Assembly: GCA_025642075.2 (NCBI GenBank)
Contig: JAODUO010000193.1
Location: forward strand, 277,501-341,500
Origin: Ridgeia piscesae
Lineage: Eukaryota; Annelida; Polychaeta; Sabellida; Siboglinidae
Length of the DNA: 64,000 nt
Direction of reading: 5' to 3'
This document shows, piece by piece, positions 35,214 to 46,400 of this stretch. The position numbers and the translations under genes are program-made. Under the pieces are notes generated by a model that was not told where the DNA came from, did no database searches, and saw only the letters and a program-made list of their open reading frames with translations. Position 1 is the first letter of the stretch. Every line of letters begins with the position of its first letter.

Positions 35214-36657
35214 GCTAATACGATAACACAAATTATACACAAATTGAAATAAATAATAACACATACAGCAGAGCAGGGCAAGTCTTTATAAGACAATGTC
35301 ACAGCTGCAATACATAAAATGCACAATTTCAGTAATAATAATCCGACAGTCACAACACAAACTGCCAACTCCCTTCCCTACCTACGTCATCAGGGCTTTC
35401 CACATTCCACAAATCAGTGAACTGTCATCCAGTACAATTACAAGAACAGTTAACAGACTGGTACAAACACTTAAAATGACAGCACGTCACGTCACACTGA
35501 TGTACGTAACTCTTTTTCTACATATTACAATAAGCGGGTAATCTCCATCATGCTTAGCGCTGTAGTACACTGGATACTGCGCAGTAGTTTTGGCAGCAAA
35601 GCAACATAGATGTCATGAGTTAAACTATAATGCCTCAGTTGGGCTGATGTGCACGTGAACTCATGCAATATGTCTATGGCCTCTGCCCACACATTGCATT
35701 CCTCTTAAGCCGTCTGCTACACGATCCATCAGCACAGAACCAGCAACTAACACTTCACATTTTTCTCTCAGACTGATTCACCTTCACTGATTCCATTACG
35801 AGGTTCCTCAATCTTTCCACTGCCAAAAATCGTTCGCGGTGCAAACTTTATAAGCTCGATGAATAACATAACAACCATCATTACTGCGACTAGGTCTAAA
35901 TATTGGCACTGCTGTCACTCATTAAATATAGATTAACTTGTAAATAATTATCAGAAGGCGCTTTCCCACCAAGTGAGGCAAAATAAATACCAGATAAAAA
36001 CAATGCAGAGGCCAAAAGATAAACAGCAAGTGACGCGTATACATGTAAAAAATAAGCTCACACTCATCTGCAAGCACCGTTTGAGTAAATATGATCATAA
36101 AATGCAATTTACTTCCAACAAGAGTTTGCGTATCGCAACACGGTTGGTCTGCCGTTCTGTTTACAATCTGGCCGACTCTCGCAGAGACGACAGGATTTTC
36201 TGAGAAAACAGCAACGTGCATTTATGCAACATTGTGACAGTTACATAAGCAGCCGAAATGCCAAAAGCGCATGCTTTCAATAAAATTGTCTCTACTCTGC
36301 TAGCAAGGGTATGATGTAAAAAGCCAGGACTTGTCGCTACTTGTAACTCAACAGATTCTGGTGTCGCGTTCACATTTCCCAGGAACTGAGAAAAGAACTT
36401 TCTTTCTTTTTCTCAGGAACTGGGAAAAGGACTTTCTTTCCCAAACCCTGTCACACTTCCTTTCCCAATCCTGTGATGTTATTAAAGGTATGTCAACGCA
36501 GTCATTGAAATATAAACATTATCTCAATGAAGCATCTCATAATCACATGACTAATATGTCCTAGCTACAGCATGTCACAATTACACAGCGCAAACATGTG
36601 TCCCTCATAAACCACTCAGAATCTTCAGCATCATCTTCACGACTGCCTCAGCATCAC

Positions 36658-36825
36658 CTTCCGGACACTCTCTGTAGGGGGCGCTATCGATGGTGGTGGG
36701 GACGGAAAATCAACGTCATCGTTCAAGTCGGCAGGTGGCGTAAATGTGAGCTTCTGGTAAGACTGATAGTCGGATTGACGTAATCGGGGCGGGGTCACTT
36801 CTCTCGGAGGCGTGAATCGGACAAG
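36658..36825 (-). CDS. LIMA1: Pro-rich exon upstream of the LIM domain
   Basis: The acceptor TTTTTCAG, 56 codons (LVRFTPPREVTPPRLRQSDY onward to SIAPPTESVRK), and donor AAG|GTGATG are in phase 0 at both ends. It can join exon 46749 upstream and LIM exon 26772 downstream in frame. This gives the bridge for a long isoform of about 1258 residues running from 56.5 to 14.0 kb that skips the 41-43 kb terminal exon. It has no in-frame ATG, so it is not a first exon. Confidence 0.65.
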
Positions 36826-39340
36826 CTGAAAAATGGACAAACATAAAATGTAACTGCAGAAACATTCGGCTGTTTCTCAGGGAGAATTTTATCTTATTCA
36901 TAATGCAATATTTATCAGTAATAAACTAATGTTATATATACAAACATATCTTGTAATATCTATGCTGTTATTCGACATATAGAAGTTAGAATGGATTAGC
37001 AAAGCTCAGTACACAAAAGTGAACACGTAAATGTCTGCAGTTGAAGTACAAGGTTGGAGACAAAAAGTTTCTAATGTCTTTTGTATATGCAAACCTGACA
37101 ATTCACGAGCGATCCACTGAAGATTTTGAGCAAACTGTCTCATCGGCTCAAATAAGAGCACATGAGTGTTCAAGATGGCCACCCCACGTACAGTAGCACA
37201 GTACAGAAACCATCCAAGTGTGCCTAAAGATGACATGGATGGAGAATAAACTCAACCGACTCAGTCAAAGGTTTGTTGCTATCTTAGTTCGGCCTGGGGA
37301 GGGTTCATTTCTTACCAGCCTGACCTGTGGTAGTGAGGTGATGTTTGGTCTAAACCCAGTGAAGTAGATGTCAGTTTGACCCAGAAATACTGCATGCCAA
37401 CTGTCATCATGATCATCAAATGAATGCCATAAGGATGAGTCTATGTTTTAGGATGAAACTATATTCAATTTTGCTAAAACATTATCTAGTTATTAGAACC
37501 TATTTTGATATAAACACGTGTTTTAAACAAAATAACGGGTGACAATTTACGTGATGATTTTGTTATCTATCATAAGTGTCGCAATAACATCCCCACCCCC
37601 AATTCTGCCAGATTCCACCTGATTCGAGGACTGACGTATCCACCTATGTAACATATCCATAACATATCCTGGGCCGCCCCTCGTGAGCCCCAAAGGAAAT
37701 TCCATCCACCAGTTCTAGGAACGTAAACATCAACAGTCATACATAACCTAGAGGATATTGAAGCGTTTCCAAGGAGACACCCAGACTACAGGCAGTCATA
37801 TGGAGTGCATCATCGCCACTGGGCTGGGGTCCTGGGGGGGGGCATGGAAGAGCTGGTGTCCAGGGCTACTCCCAACCCTCAGGGCTTGGGTTTCAAATCA
37901 GAGCAATAAAATAAGCATGGGTAATTACTGGCATATTCTGTTCGTGCCACTAGGCACAAACATGTTTGATGGCCCGTATATGATGAGTTGAGTCGCTGGT
38001 GGGTGAGGTGGGGGGAGGGGTGGAGGAAATGTCATTTCTGTGGGCAGCTCTAAATGTATACTCTTATGTGTGGAAGAAAATGGGTTTCAGGGAAGGGAGG
38101 GAAAATGTGGGTTATGTCAAAATGATCGGAAGAGATTCATGGCAATTTTCCCAACTGAAAAAGCCTGTAATATTTTGTGTTGCAATAATATTGGTATATA
38201 AATAAAAAGCATAAACACTGACAAAAAGATTGATGTGTTGGCAAAGCACGCGGGTAATTTTATCCACTTAAATAATAATAAAATTTTGAAACTAACGTTT
38301 AATGAAAATAAAATGCAATAAAAATGTTGATGGTTTTCTCTTCTGGTGGCCTGTTTTTTAGAACCATTTCAAGAGTTACTAGAAGAATAAATGTGTCAGG
38401 TAATTTATATACACAGTGCTTATTTGCTAACATTTAGCATGTATATTTTATGTTCACTAAAGCCAGGAAGATAAGTTGTCAAAGCCCAAATTTTGCCTCA
38501 TTTTGGAATGTGTTTTTATGATTGTTTACAAAAGGAACTTTATTTGTTTTCTACCATTGCAGTCTGGGCAATATTAAGGAAATGTTAAACGACAAGTCAA
38601 AAGTGGCTGAACTATTAATGAGATATGTTATACCAGGTCAAAACACATAGTATTATTACAGGTTCAGGTTTTGAGACTTGACACTTCTGGTCGTTAATTG
38701 GTTTCAGAAACTGCCAGGAATTGCCCAGAAATGTCCCCCAGGAAGAGCCGGGTTTCTGACTGCCCTTTTAACTGGAAGATATCCCCAGCCCGCTAACATC
38801 ACAAAGGGGTTCGACTGGACTTCATCAGAGCCACAGGAAGGCGAGTAAAAACAACAAAGCCACATTCTTGGAGAGTGTACAAACAGGGACCCAGGGCCGG
38901 CGAGTGGGGAAACGCAGCTGGGGACTTAATTTGCCATTTGGGATCGTGAAGGTGTATGCAGGGTGGCGAGGGAATGCTGACATGGAATGTGGGAGAGAGG
39001 TGAAGAAACCCACAGCTGGCCCCCGAGTTCTCCCTCCCTTGTGTGCTCCCTGCTTCCCTCTGTCTTTTGTTCCCTGGTAATCCGTGGCGGGCTTACAGCT
39101 GGAGTGGCAGGGATTAGAAGCCTCATTCACTAAGGGTTTGTGTTACTCGGTAATTGTTTCTGTTTAATGTCTGTATTTTTATCATGGAATTATAGGTGCT
39201 TGTAAACATTACTTTGGTTTTTGGTTCCCAGAAATAAATATCTAAATTAACAAGTGCCAAGGTTTTCTTTACTTCTAAGAGTCTTGTAGATTCATGGTAA
39301 CTAAGAGCCTATTTAAACAAGATGTTCTTATGATACGATT
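36826..39340. other. Intron, nothing recognised
   Basis: Unique-looking sequence with G-rich patches near 37825 and 38010. Several short frames are open on both strands, but none has splice support. Confidence 0.5.
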
Positions 39341-39344
39341 TGCC

Positions 39345-39533
39345 ATTGATGGTGAGGTTCACGATGGTGTTATATGGTGAGGTCCACGATGGTGATATAT
39401 GGTGAGGTTCATGATGGTGATATATGGTGAGGTTCATGATGGTGATATATGGTGAGGTTCATGATGGTGATATATGGTGAGGTTCATGATGGTGATATAT
39501 GGTGAGGTTCATGATGGTGATATATGGTGAGGC
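39345..39533 (+). repeat. 25-bp minisatellite (TATATGGTGAGGTTCATGAT)
   Basis: About seven copies of a 25-bp unit GTTCATGATGGTGATATATG, GTGAG. Confidence 0.9.
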
Positions 39534-39639
39534 TTCATATGATGGTGATATTTATACTATTAAGGTTCGTATTGGTGGTATTTATGGTAATGAAGGTCAT
39601 GATGGTGAGGTTCATGATTGTGAGGTTCAAAATAGTGAG

Positions 39640-39745
39640 GCTCATGATGGTGATGTTTATAATGGTAAGGGTCATGATGGTGATGTTTATAATGGTAAGG
39701 GTCATGATGGTGATGTTTATAATGGTAAGGGTCATGATGGTGATT
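39640..39745 (+). repeat. 30-bp minisatellite related to the previous one
   Basis: Three and a half copies of GGTCATGATGGTGATGTTTA plus TAATGGTAAG. The ATGATGGTGAT core is shared with the 25-bp array just upstream, so both probably arose from one GGTGAT-rich seed. Confidence 0.9.
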
Positions 39746-40189
39746 TACGATAGCTATAGTTCACAGTGGTTAAGTTCAAATTGCCACCAACATGAGCCTC
39801 ACCTGATGGTGATGATATTTATGATGGTGAGGTTGTTGATGGTGATGTTTCTGGCGGCGGTGAGGGTTAATAATCACGTGGTGCTGTTAACCATTAATGA
39901 CATCAAGACTACTAGAGACAGTGAGAGAGCACTGAAAGTGTTGATCTAATGCACACATGTTACACCACTAAGACTTACCCAGAATGCACTACTGGTTCGT
40001 TACTAGTGGATCGTGAGGAGGTGGATACAGACAGTGTACAAACACTTGTACACGATGGTGTACAAGCAAACACTTGTACACGATGGTGTACAAGCCCTTG
40101 TACGCACAGGTCAGGCTGGTAATACATGGGAGGTGGGGGAGTTTCCTAGGGGCTGGGATTGCGACTGTTGCAACTGTACGTGGCGTGAC

Positions 40190-40960
40190 ACAGGTTTCAA
40201 GAGCGTTCAGTAGTTTCGTCGGCAGCGACCGTGATCGCTCCAACCCCAACGCTTTATTTACTACAAGCATCCTACACAACAACAAACACATTTCTGTGGA
40301 AATGTTACGTCCATGTGGTTCAATGTTAAGCAAAGCACAGCTTTGACAGAACTGTTCGTCAACGATTGTTCAACGTACACAAGTTCGCGTTCACAAAGAT
40401 TTCTCCAACCTCGCAGTCCTTCTACATACACTTACGTACACCAGGTGGCGCACTTCACAGCATAGCCATCCACGTCAGAAAGTAGATCCGTAACAGCAGC
40501 GCAAGGATACAACACAAACTCAGTGAAAAGGTTTCTGTTTGTCACCGCTCAATCCCATCACTATCGCGCACAATGAAGATTGCTAATAAAATGCAGCATG
40601 CTAAATGACAAGTCGCGTTTGTGAAAACGCTTGTCTTTAGCATGAAAGCAAATGTGTCTAAATATTAAATCCACAGCGGCGAAGTTTCACGGCTTTTCTA
40701 CTGGCCGCGACAGTCACAAATTTGTTTCCAACGAACGAAGCAGCGATCGGAACGAGAAAGTCAGGTCAAGAAATTGTATGCGAATGCCGTTGCTATGGCA
40801 ACCGCGGTGAGTGCCGTCGCCAGGATATAGTTCTGGTGGCGGTGTGTCGCGACGGGCGGGCCGGGTTCACGCTGAGACGTGTGAGCGGGAGAAAGAAAGA
40901 GAGACGTCATTAATCACATGACAGGAGGGAGGGGACATTGTCATGGTCACGGAGCGGGTG
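40190..40960. promoter_or_regulatory. CpG-rich segment with RFX X-box, possible internal promoter
   Basis: CpG-dense sequence stands out between AT-rich flanks, about 0.3-1 kb past the stop of the 41-43 kb exon. It contains GTTGCTATGGCAAC (40789-40802), one base from the symmetrical RFX X-box consensus GTTGCCATGGCAAC. It could be a promoter for the downstream LIM exons (minus strand) or for a plus-strand transcript. No TATA box or first exon was fixed. Confidence 0.4.
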
Positions 40961-41211
40961 TCATCATTACACAAAGTCACTGTCTCATCCAATCGATGAC
41001 AGTCATATCACAGCAATGCTATTAGTTTGGGTCACATCCGGTTCGGGTCAGGTCAAATCGGGAGGGCAAAGGTCATCTAAGGAAGCAAGCAACTACAAGC
41101 GCTAACATAAGTTCTTAGTGTACTCCTGCCTGATTCACTCAACTGGAATAACTTTTATGCAGAACATTCGCGGCATCAACGTTGCATACACTTAGACCCT
41201 GTGACTACAGC

Positions 41212-43485
41212 TTAACACCAGTTCTCTTTGAATCGATACGGTTTCCTTCTCGTAGCTTTCACAGGTTCTGGCTCGGGTGTTTCAGGTGCCTTAGGCTTAG
41301 GCTTCACAGGAGGGGGCTTCTTTTTCCCACCATCCCATTTAGAAACGGGCCTACCCCTTAACGAAGGCCCCTCATCCATTTTCGTTCTTCCCTCACCCCA
41401 CTTCGGGTTTGTTTCTGACTGCTGCTCTATGTCACCCCCTTCCCACTTTGCTTTCACATCTCGACCTCTCACCTTACTCTCACCCCATTTTGGTTTTCCA
41501 TTGGCTGTCTGTGGCTGCACCTCAACAGGTGGGGTAACCTCTGCAGGCATTGCTTTAACCCCACCCCATCTAGGCCTCCCTCTTGGCTTAACCTCTGCTG
41601 GACTAGGCTCTGGCGTAACCTCTGGCTTAACCTCTGCAGGTTGTGTTTTACCCATACCCCACCTTGGCCGCCCTCTTGGCTTAACCTCTGCTGGACTAGG
41701 CTCTGGCTTAACCTCTGGCGTAACCTCTGCAGGTTGTGTTTTACCCACACCCCACCTTTGTCGCCCTTTTGGCTTAACCTCTACTGCACTAGGCTCTGGC
41801 TTAACTTCAGGGGGTTGTGTTTTACCCATCCCCCACCTACGTCTGCCCTGTGGAACCGGCGCAGGCTCCGGCTCACTAGGTGGAGCCTGCTCTTGTTTAC
41901 TCCCTCTATACTTTACTCCACGTCGCGGCACGCCAGTTTGTTTTACCGGCTCGGGCTCCTCGACTTCTGCGTCTCTCGCAGTTAGCACCGCAATCTTACG
42001 ACCAGGGCGGTTTCTAATTACCTCGGGTGTTTTCGTGCGCTGGTCATCATGGTGATGCTCGATGCTGCTCCACAATTTCTTCACCTCCTTAGTGTGCAGC
42101 TCCATTCCCGCCTCGCTGTTGTCATCGCCCTCACGAATCAGCTCCGGGCGCTCCTCGGGCTCGTTCTCGTAGACGCCCGAATCGGGCGCCGCATCCATCT
42201 CAAGAATCCACGCCGGCTTGCCGCTCATCGACGTGCTTGTCTTTGTGGTCGCGGCGTCCGCCTCGAAGTACTTCCACTTGTTCATGAGGCTGCGAGTGTG
42301 ACCGGAGTCGACCGAGACAATGTCACTCTGCATGTCGGCGCGCACGATGTTGTCGTCGAGCTGGATGGGTTCGTTCTCGACCACGCACGGTCCGTCCGCC
42401 CGGTCAATGACGATCTGACGTCGCTGGCGGGGGGCGTCCTGTGGGTTGCTGAAGCGGTTGGTCATGTTGCGGATGCGGCCACGCTCACCCGGAACCACCT
42501 CCTCCACGTAGGTGCTAGAGCGGACAATGTTTTCGTCGAGCATGCTCGGTTCGTTCTCGACAACCGACGGCCCGTTTTCAGCCAGATCCATCACAAACGG
42601 CTGCTTGGAGCCGCCGCTGCCTTGCGCCTGTTGCAGGAACTGGTTTCGCACCTGATTCACGCGAACGTCGATGTCGTCCATTTTTTTCTCAACGTTGACA
42701 TCATCCGTGCGTGTTGCCCAGTATCCCGTTAGGTTGCGGATCTTTCCGACCTCAAACTGGACATCGTCGTTGACATCTTCGCTGTGGACAACGTCGTCAC
42801 GAATCATCGGCTGGTTCTCCGCGACTATTGGCTCAGTGACATCACCCTCGATCAGCCGGATCTCTTTCTTCTGTGGCGCCTCCTGGCGAGTGCCCCACTT
42901 AGTAAGAACGCCCTTTGCATAGCCTCGCTTCGGCAGCTCCACCTCGTAGTTGTCCGGCATACCAGACTTGATGACGTCGTCACGGATAATCGGCTCATTT
43001 TCTCGCACACAGCCCTCATCCTCGGCGATATTGATGGGCACCTGCGCCTTGGGCTGGTACTGCCCCTTGTACTTCCAGTCGTTCACAATGTTCTTTGTCT
43101 TCCCCCTCTCGAAAGTCTCTCCGGACATGTTGACGTCGCTCGCACGCACAACGCCCTCTAGTTGCTGTGGATCGTTCTCGTAGACCCCGGAACCGGGCGC
43201 CTGGTCGATGTCAATGTGTGTGGTCTTCTTTATTTCGTGCAGATCAGGGATCTGACCGGACTCGAACATAGCACGGACATTGTGGGCAATGGGCGGGGGT
43301 GCGACCTTGTGGATCTCTTCACGGTTCACTGGCGGTGTTGATGGGACACCCTTCGAATTGACGTTCTGGTTGTGATCCTGCGAAATTTGCGTCAAGGGTG
43401 GCAGAGGTTTGTTCTCTTGGGCATGGACCGCCCAACTCTTTTTAGGCTGAGACTTGGGCTTTGGCTGCTCGACAGGATAAGACAC
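41212..43485 (-). CDS. Large terminal exon with six ENEP modules and RWGxGK repeats
   Basis: The acceptor ACATTTGCAG precedes VSYPVEQPKPKSQPKKSW, and 757 codons end with KPYRFKENWC and TAA. Modules (start-end on the plus strand): 43075-43188, 42895-43014, 42718-42828, 42451-42567, 42274-42387 and 42070-42177. Each reads roughly (V)(Y/V)ENEP, 4-5 residues, D(D/N)(V/I)V(R/H), 12-16 residues, then G-x-(T/I)-(R/K)-N-(L/I/M)-x3-(W/F). From about 41850 down to 41330 seven RWGxGK or KWGExK units alternate with EVKPEPSPAEVKPRGRP. No good donor precedes the stop, so this looks like a true 3' end. The long antisense frames (41228-42732, plus strand) are shadows. Confidence 0.88.
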   Translation of the reverse strand: MSYPVEQPKPKSQPKKSWAVHAQENKPLPPLTQISQDHNQNVNSKGVPSTPPVNREEIHKVAPPPIAHNVRAMFESGQIPDLHEIKKTTHIDIDQAPGSGVYENDPQQLEGVVRASDVNMSGETFERGKTKNIVNDWKYKGQYQPKAQVPINIAEDEGCVRENEPIIRDDVIKSGMPDNYEVELPKRGYAKGVLTKWGTRQEAPQKKEIRLIEGDVTEPIVAENQPMIRDDVVHSEDVNDDVQFEVGKIRNLTGYWATRTDDVNVEKKMDDIDVRVNQVRNQFLQQAQGSGGSKQPFVMDLAENGPSVVENEPSMLDENIVRSSTYVEEVVPGERGRIRNMTNRFSNPQDAPRQRRQIVIDRADGPCVVENEPIQLDDNIVRADMQSDIVSVDSGHTRSLMNKWKYFEADAATTKTSTSMSGKPAWILEMDAAPDSGVYENEPEERPELIREGDDNSEAGMELHTKEVKKLWSSIEHHHDDQRTKTPEVIRNRPGRKIAVLTARDAEVEEPEPVKQTGVPRRGVKYRGSKQEQAPPSEPEPAPVPQGRRRWGMGKTQPPEVKPEPSAVEVKPKGRQRWGVGKTQPAEVTPEVKPEPSPAEVKPRGRPRWGMGKTQPAEVKPEVTPEPSPAEVKPRGRPRWGGVKAMPAEVTPPVEVQPQTANGKPKWGESKVRGRDVKAKWEGGDIEQQSETNPKWGEGRTKMDEGPSLRGRPVSKWDGGKKKPPPVKPKPKAPETPEPEPVKATRRKPYRFKENWC

Positions 43486-46400
43486 CTGCAAATGTAAAGT
43501 ATTAACGATGAAACAGAATCTACTGAAGACTTGATTTAAAATACAGATTCAGACATATATAGGTAGAATTAATGATTTTCATAAATGTCTACATGCATAG
43601 TCAAGCACTGCCTTAAAGATCAACACAATATATATAATTGGATGCTTCACTGCTACCTAATTACCCCTAAACTCGCTAAGCAAATTGTCATCTTAGTATT
43701 GTCTTTAACATAATGTGTGTACTAAAGTAGATGTTTAATGCACATGAGTAATAACTTAAGCATTAATACATATAATGTATCATAATGTATCATAGTATTA
43801 ATAGTGTCTTGGGCTGCTGGTGGTGGCAATGTTGACATGATCTACAGCTGAGCTATAAATACTACACTATGCCTAAGACCAGTACACATGTGCCATCTTG
43901 GCTCCATTTTATGTCTGCCTGCAAAGTGCAGTTGCAAAGTGAGACCTAGACGAAATTCTGACTATGCAACTAAGGTGTGTCTAGTCCCACTGCAGCTGAA
44001 GAAATGAGTGACTCAATCACCATGCATGCCCGTAAATTTCAACCGTCTTCTCACGGCAACGTTCTAAGGAATGTGCACGATTCACGTGTGACTCAGAAAG
44101 TGCTAAACATCTCTCTTGCGCAGTTCTCCATCCTCCAAGTGAAACCCCAAACAACTAGGACAAAGTACCGATGTACTAACACTGTCTGACAACTATTACA
44201 ACAACTATTACAACAACGTTCTTATCTAGGTCTATCGGTCTGACACAGGTTATCTAACGAGTGAAGTTATCTAGACACAAGCGTAACACCAACCTGTTCC
44301 TGCTCGGCAGCTGTGTGTCCCCTCTGTCTATCGGCTGGCTTCGAGCTCCTAGAAATGCCAGAAATGGAGAGTGAGGGCTATATACACCAGGAGGCGCCGG
44401 CAGCCACCGCGGCAGCCCCGCCAGCCGGCCGGCCACCTATCAGGTTACTCCCCTCCCTGGCACATCCCCCTGCTCCCAGCTTCTCCCAGTCACTTTCCAC
44501 AGCTTTCCCGTTTCACAGGCCGGGCCGCCACAGCTGCTCAAGTCTGCCACCTGAGGGGTCGTGCCAAAACCCAGTTCTAGGAATGAGGGGGGAATGTTTC
44601 AAAAGTGGCATGTGCCAAATAATCAGACCCCCGCATCTTAGGGGTCGTGCATGAAGTTGGTTCCAGGGCCAACTAGAGGGTTTCTCAAAATTTATAAATG
44701 TGTTTTCCTTGATGAACTACAATAGGGGGATATTTCTATGGGTAGCTGTCATGAAGTAGTTTACTCTTAATCACAAATGTTGTCTGTTGGTAAATTTTCA
44801 ATCAAAATAACAATTGTCCCAAAATAAAAATTGCCGCCTGACAATGTCTGGCTGGCTATTCTTCCAGACAAAAACATTTCAAATATCCAGACACGCTGTT
44901 TTGTAAAAGCTTCGATTGGTGCCAGGAAATGAGCAGAGGAATTTGACTGGGAAATACCTGGGAGAAACCTGGGATACACCTGGGAAGTCTATGTGTTACA
45001 CTTTCCAACCATTAAAACATTTGACTGTCTTAGAAATGCAAATCTACTTAGGGTTTTCACAAATGCATTGTATACATCTTAGTTAACCAGAATAGGACAG
45101 TGAACGTTTCAATAGAATTGTTGTGCAATCTAAATCTACATTTTTTTGTAATTTCGAGCACCTTCCTAGGCTAGCACCAGTAAGAAAGGACCCATACTTC
45201 TGTGCCTGCTGTTGCTGCTGTTGCTGTTGCTGCTGCTGTTGCTGTGCCATCCATACATTGCCTAATTTGGCCTTTCTCGAATTGGATTTCTTCACAACAA
45301 ATCCAGTGTTCTTCTTTTCCATCAGCACTGCAAAGTAAATAGGGGCTTGGTCAACAGAGGGCAGCACTGTCAGTGGAGTGACCAGTGCTCTCTGTGCCAT
45401 TGCGGGGGGGGGGTCTTTCGGGGATTCCTTCACAGGTTTATGTGGAACCTATCCACACCATTCTTCACAAAACTCGCCGCGTCCAAATCTCTGATGGAGC
45501 TAGGTCAGATGTTCATGCTACACATCAGGCTTTCCTGCCGAACCACGGGATTCAGTTGGAAGGCATGACTGTTGGAAACACGCAATCTCCAGTGATGTTG
45601 GAAGACCCTTGACATGCATGAGTGATTTAAGTAGATCTTTCTAGTATTTTGATTCTAGTCACTTGTCTGGACACATCACCAAAGTGTTAGTAGAAGGAAG
45701 ACAAATGTCACCTACCTGACAGTCATCTGGTAGCAATCCCACAATGTCCACCTGTGTCTGGACTCAGGATAGAGTCCGACCGGTCATTCTCAACAATCAC
45801 CAAGCAAGGCAGCATGTTGGTTACTGGACCATTCAATAGGGGGCACCACTAGACATGGTTCTAGCAGTAATCACTAGGTGGCACTACTATTTCACAGTGA
45901 CCAACCACAGAGTTATCCTGCCAACACATTTCTGTTGCATCTCAAACCAGGGCAATATTACGCAGTGCACATAGCAAGAATGCTTTATAATCAACTTCTC
46001 CAAGGTAATTAAGTATAGCCTATTTAATGAAGTGATTGCAATTTAGCACTAACTAGAATCATATCCAGTGGAAATATTAGTAAGTATTTCCATCTGTCAC
46101 AATCAAATATTATGATGGCTGGTCGCTCTAATATGGTAGACCGTGTAAAATGTATTAAAAAAGCTGGCTGCAGGAAATATAAATAGATGATAATAATTCT
46201 GAGGGAGGGAGGGAGGGACCCCATAGTTGGAAGAGCCTCCTACTCATTCCCTGTGCCACTGTCGCAGCGGCCCACCAGCCCACATCTGCCTCTGATAAAC
46301 CCCATTAATAACTAGACATGCCAACTACAGCCATGGTGTGAAGCCAGGCCTTTACTGGGCCCAGGTCACCTGGTGTAAATACATACATAAACATCACCAC

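Noticed and set aside
41228..42732. Long plus-strand open frames (275 and 227 codons)
   Set aside because: They lie antisense to the large terminal exon, whose minus-strand text has clear module repeats and proper splice signals. GC-rich coding DNA leaves the antisense open.
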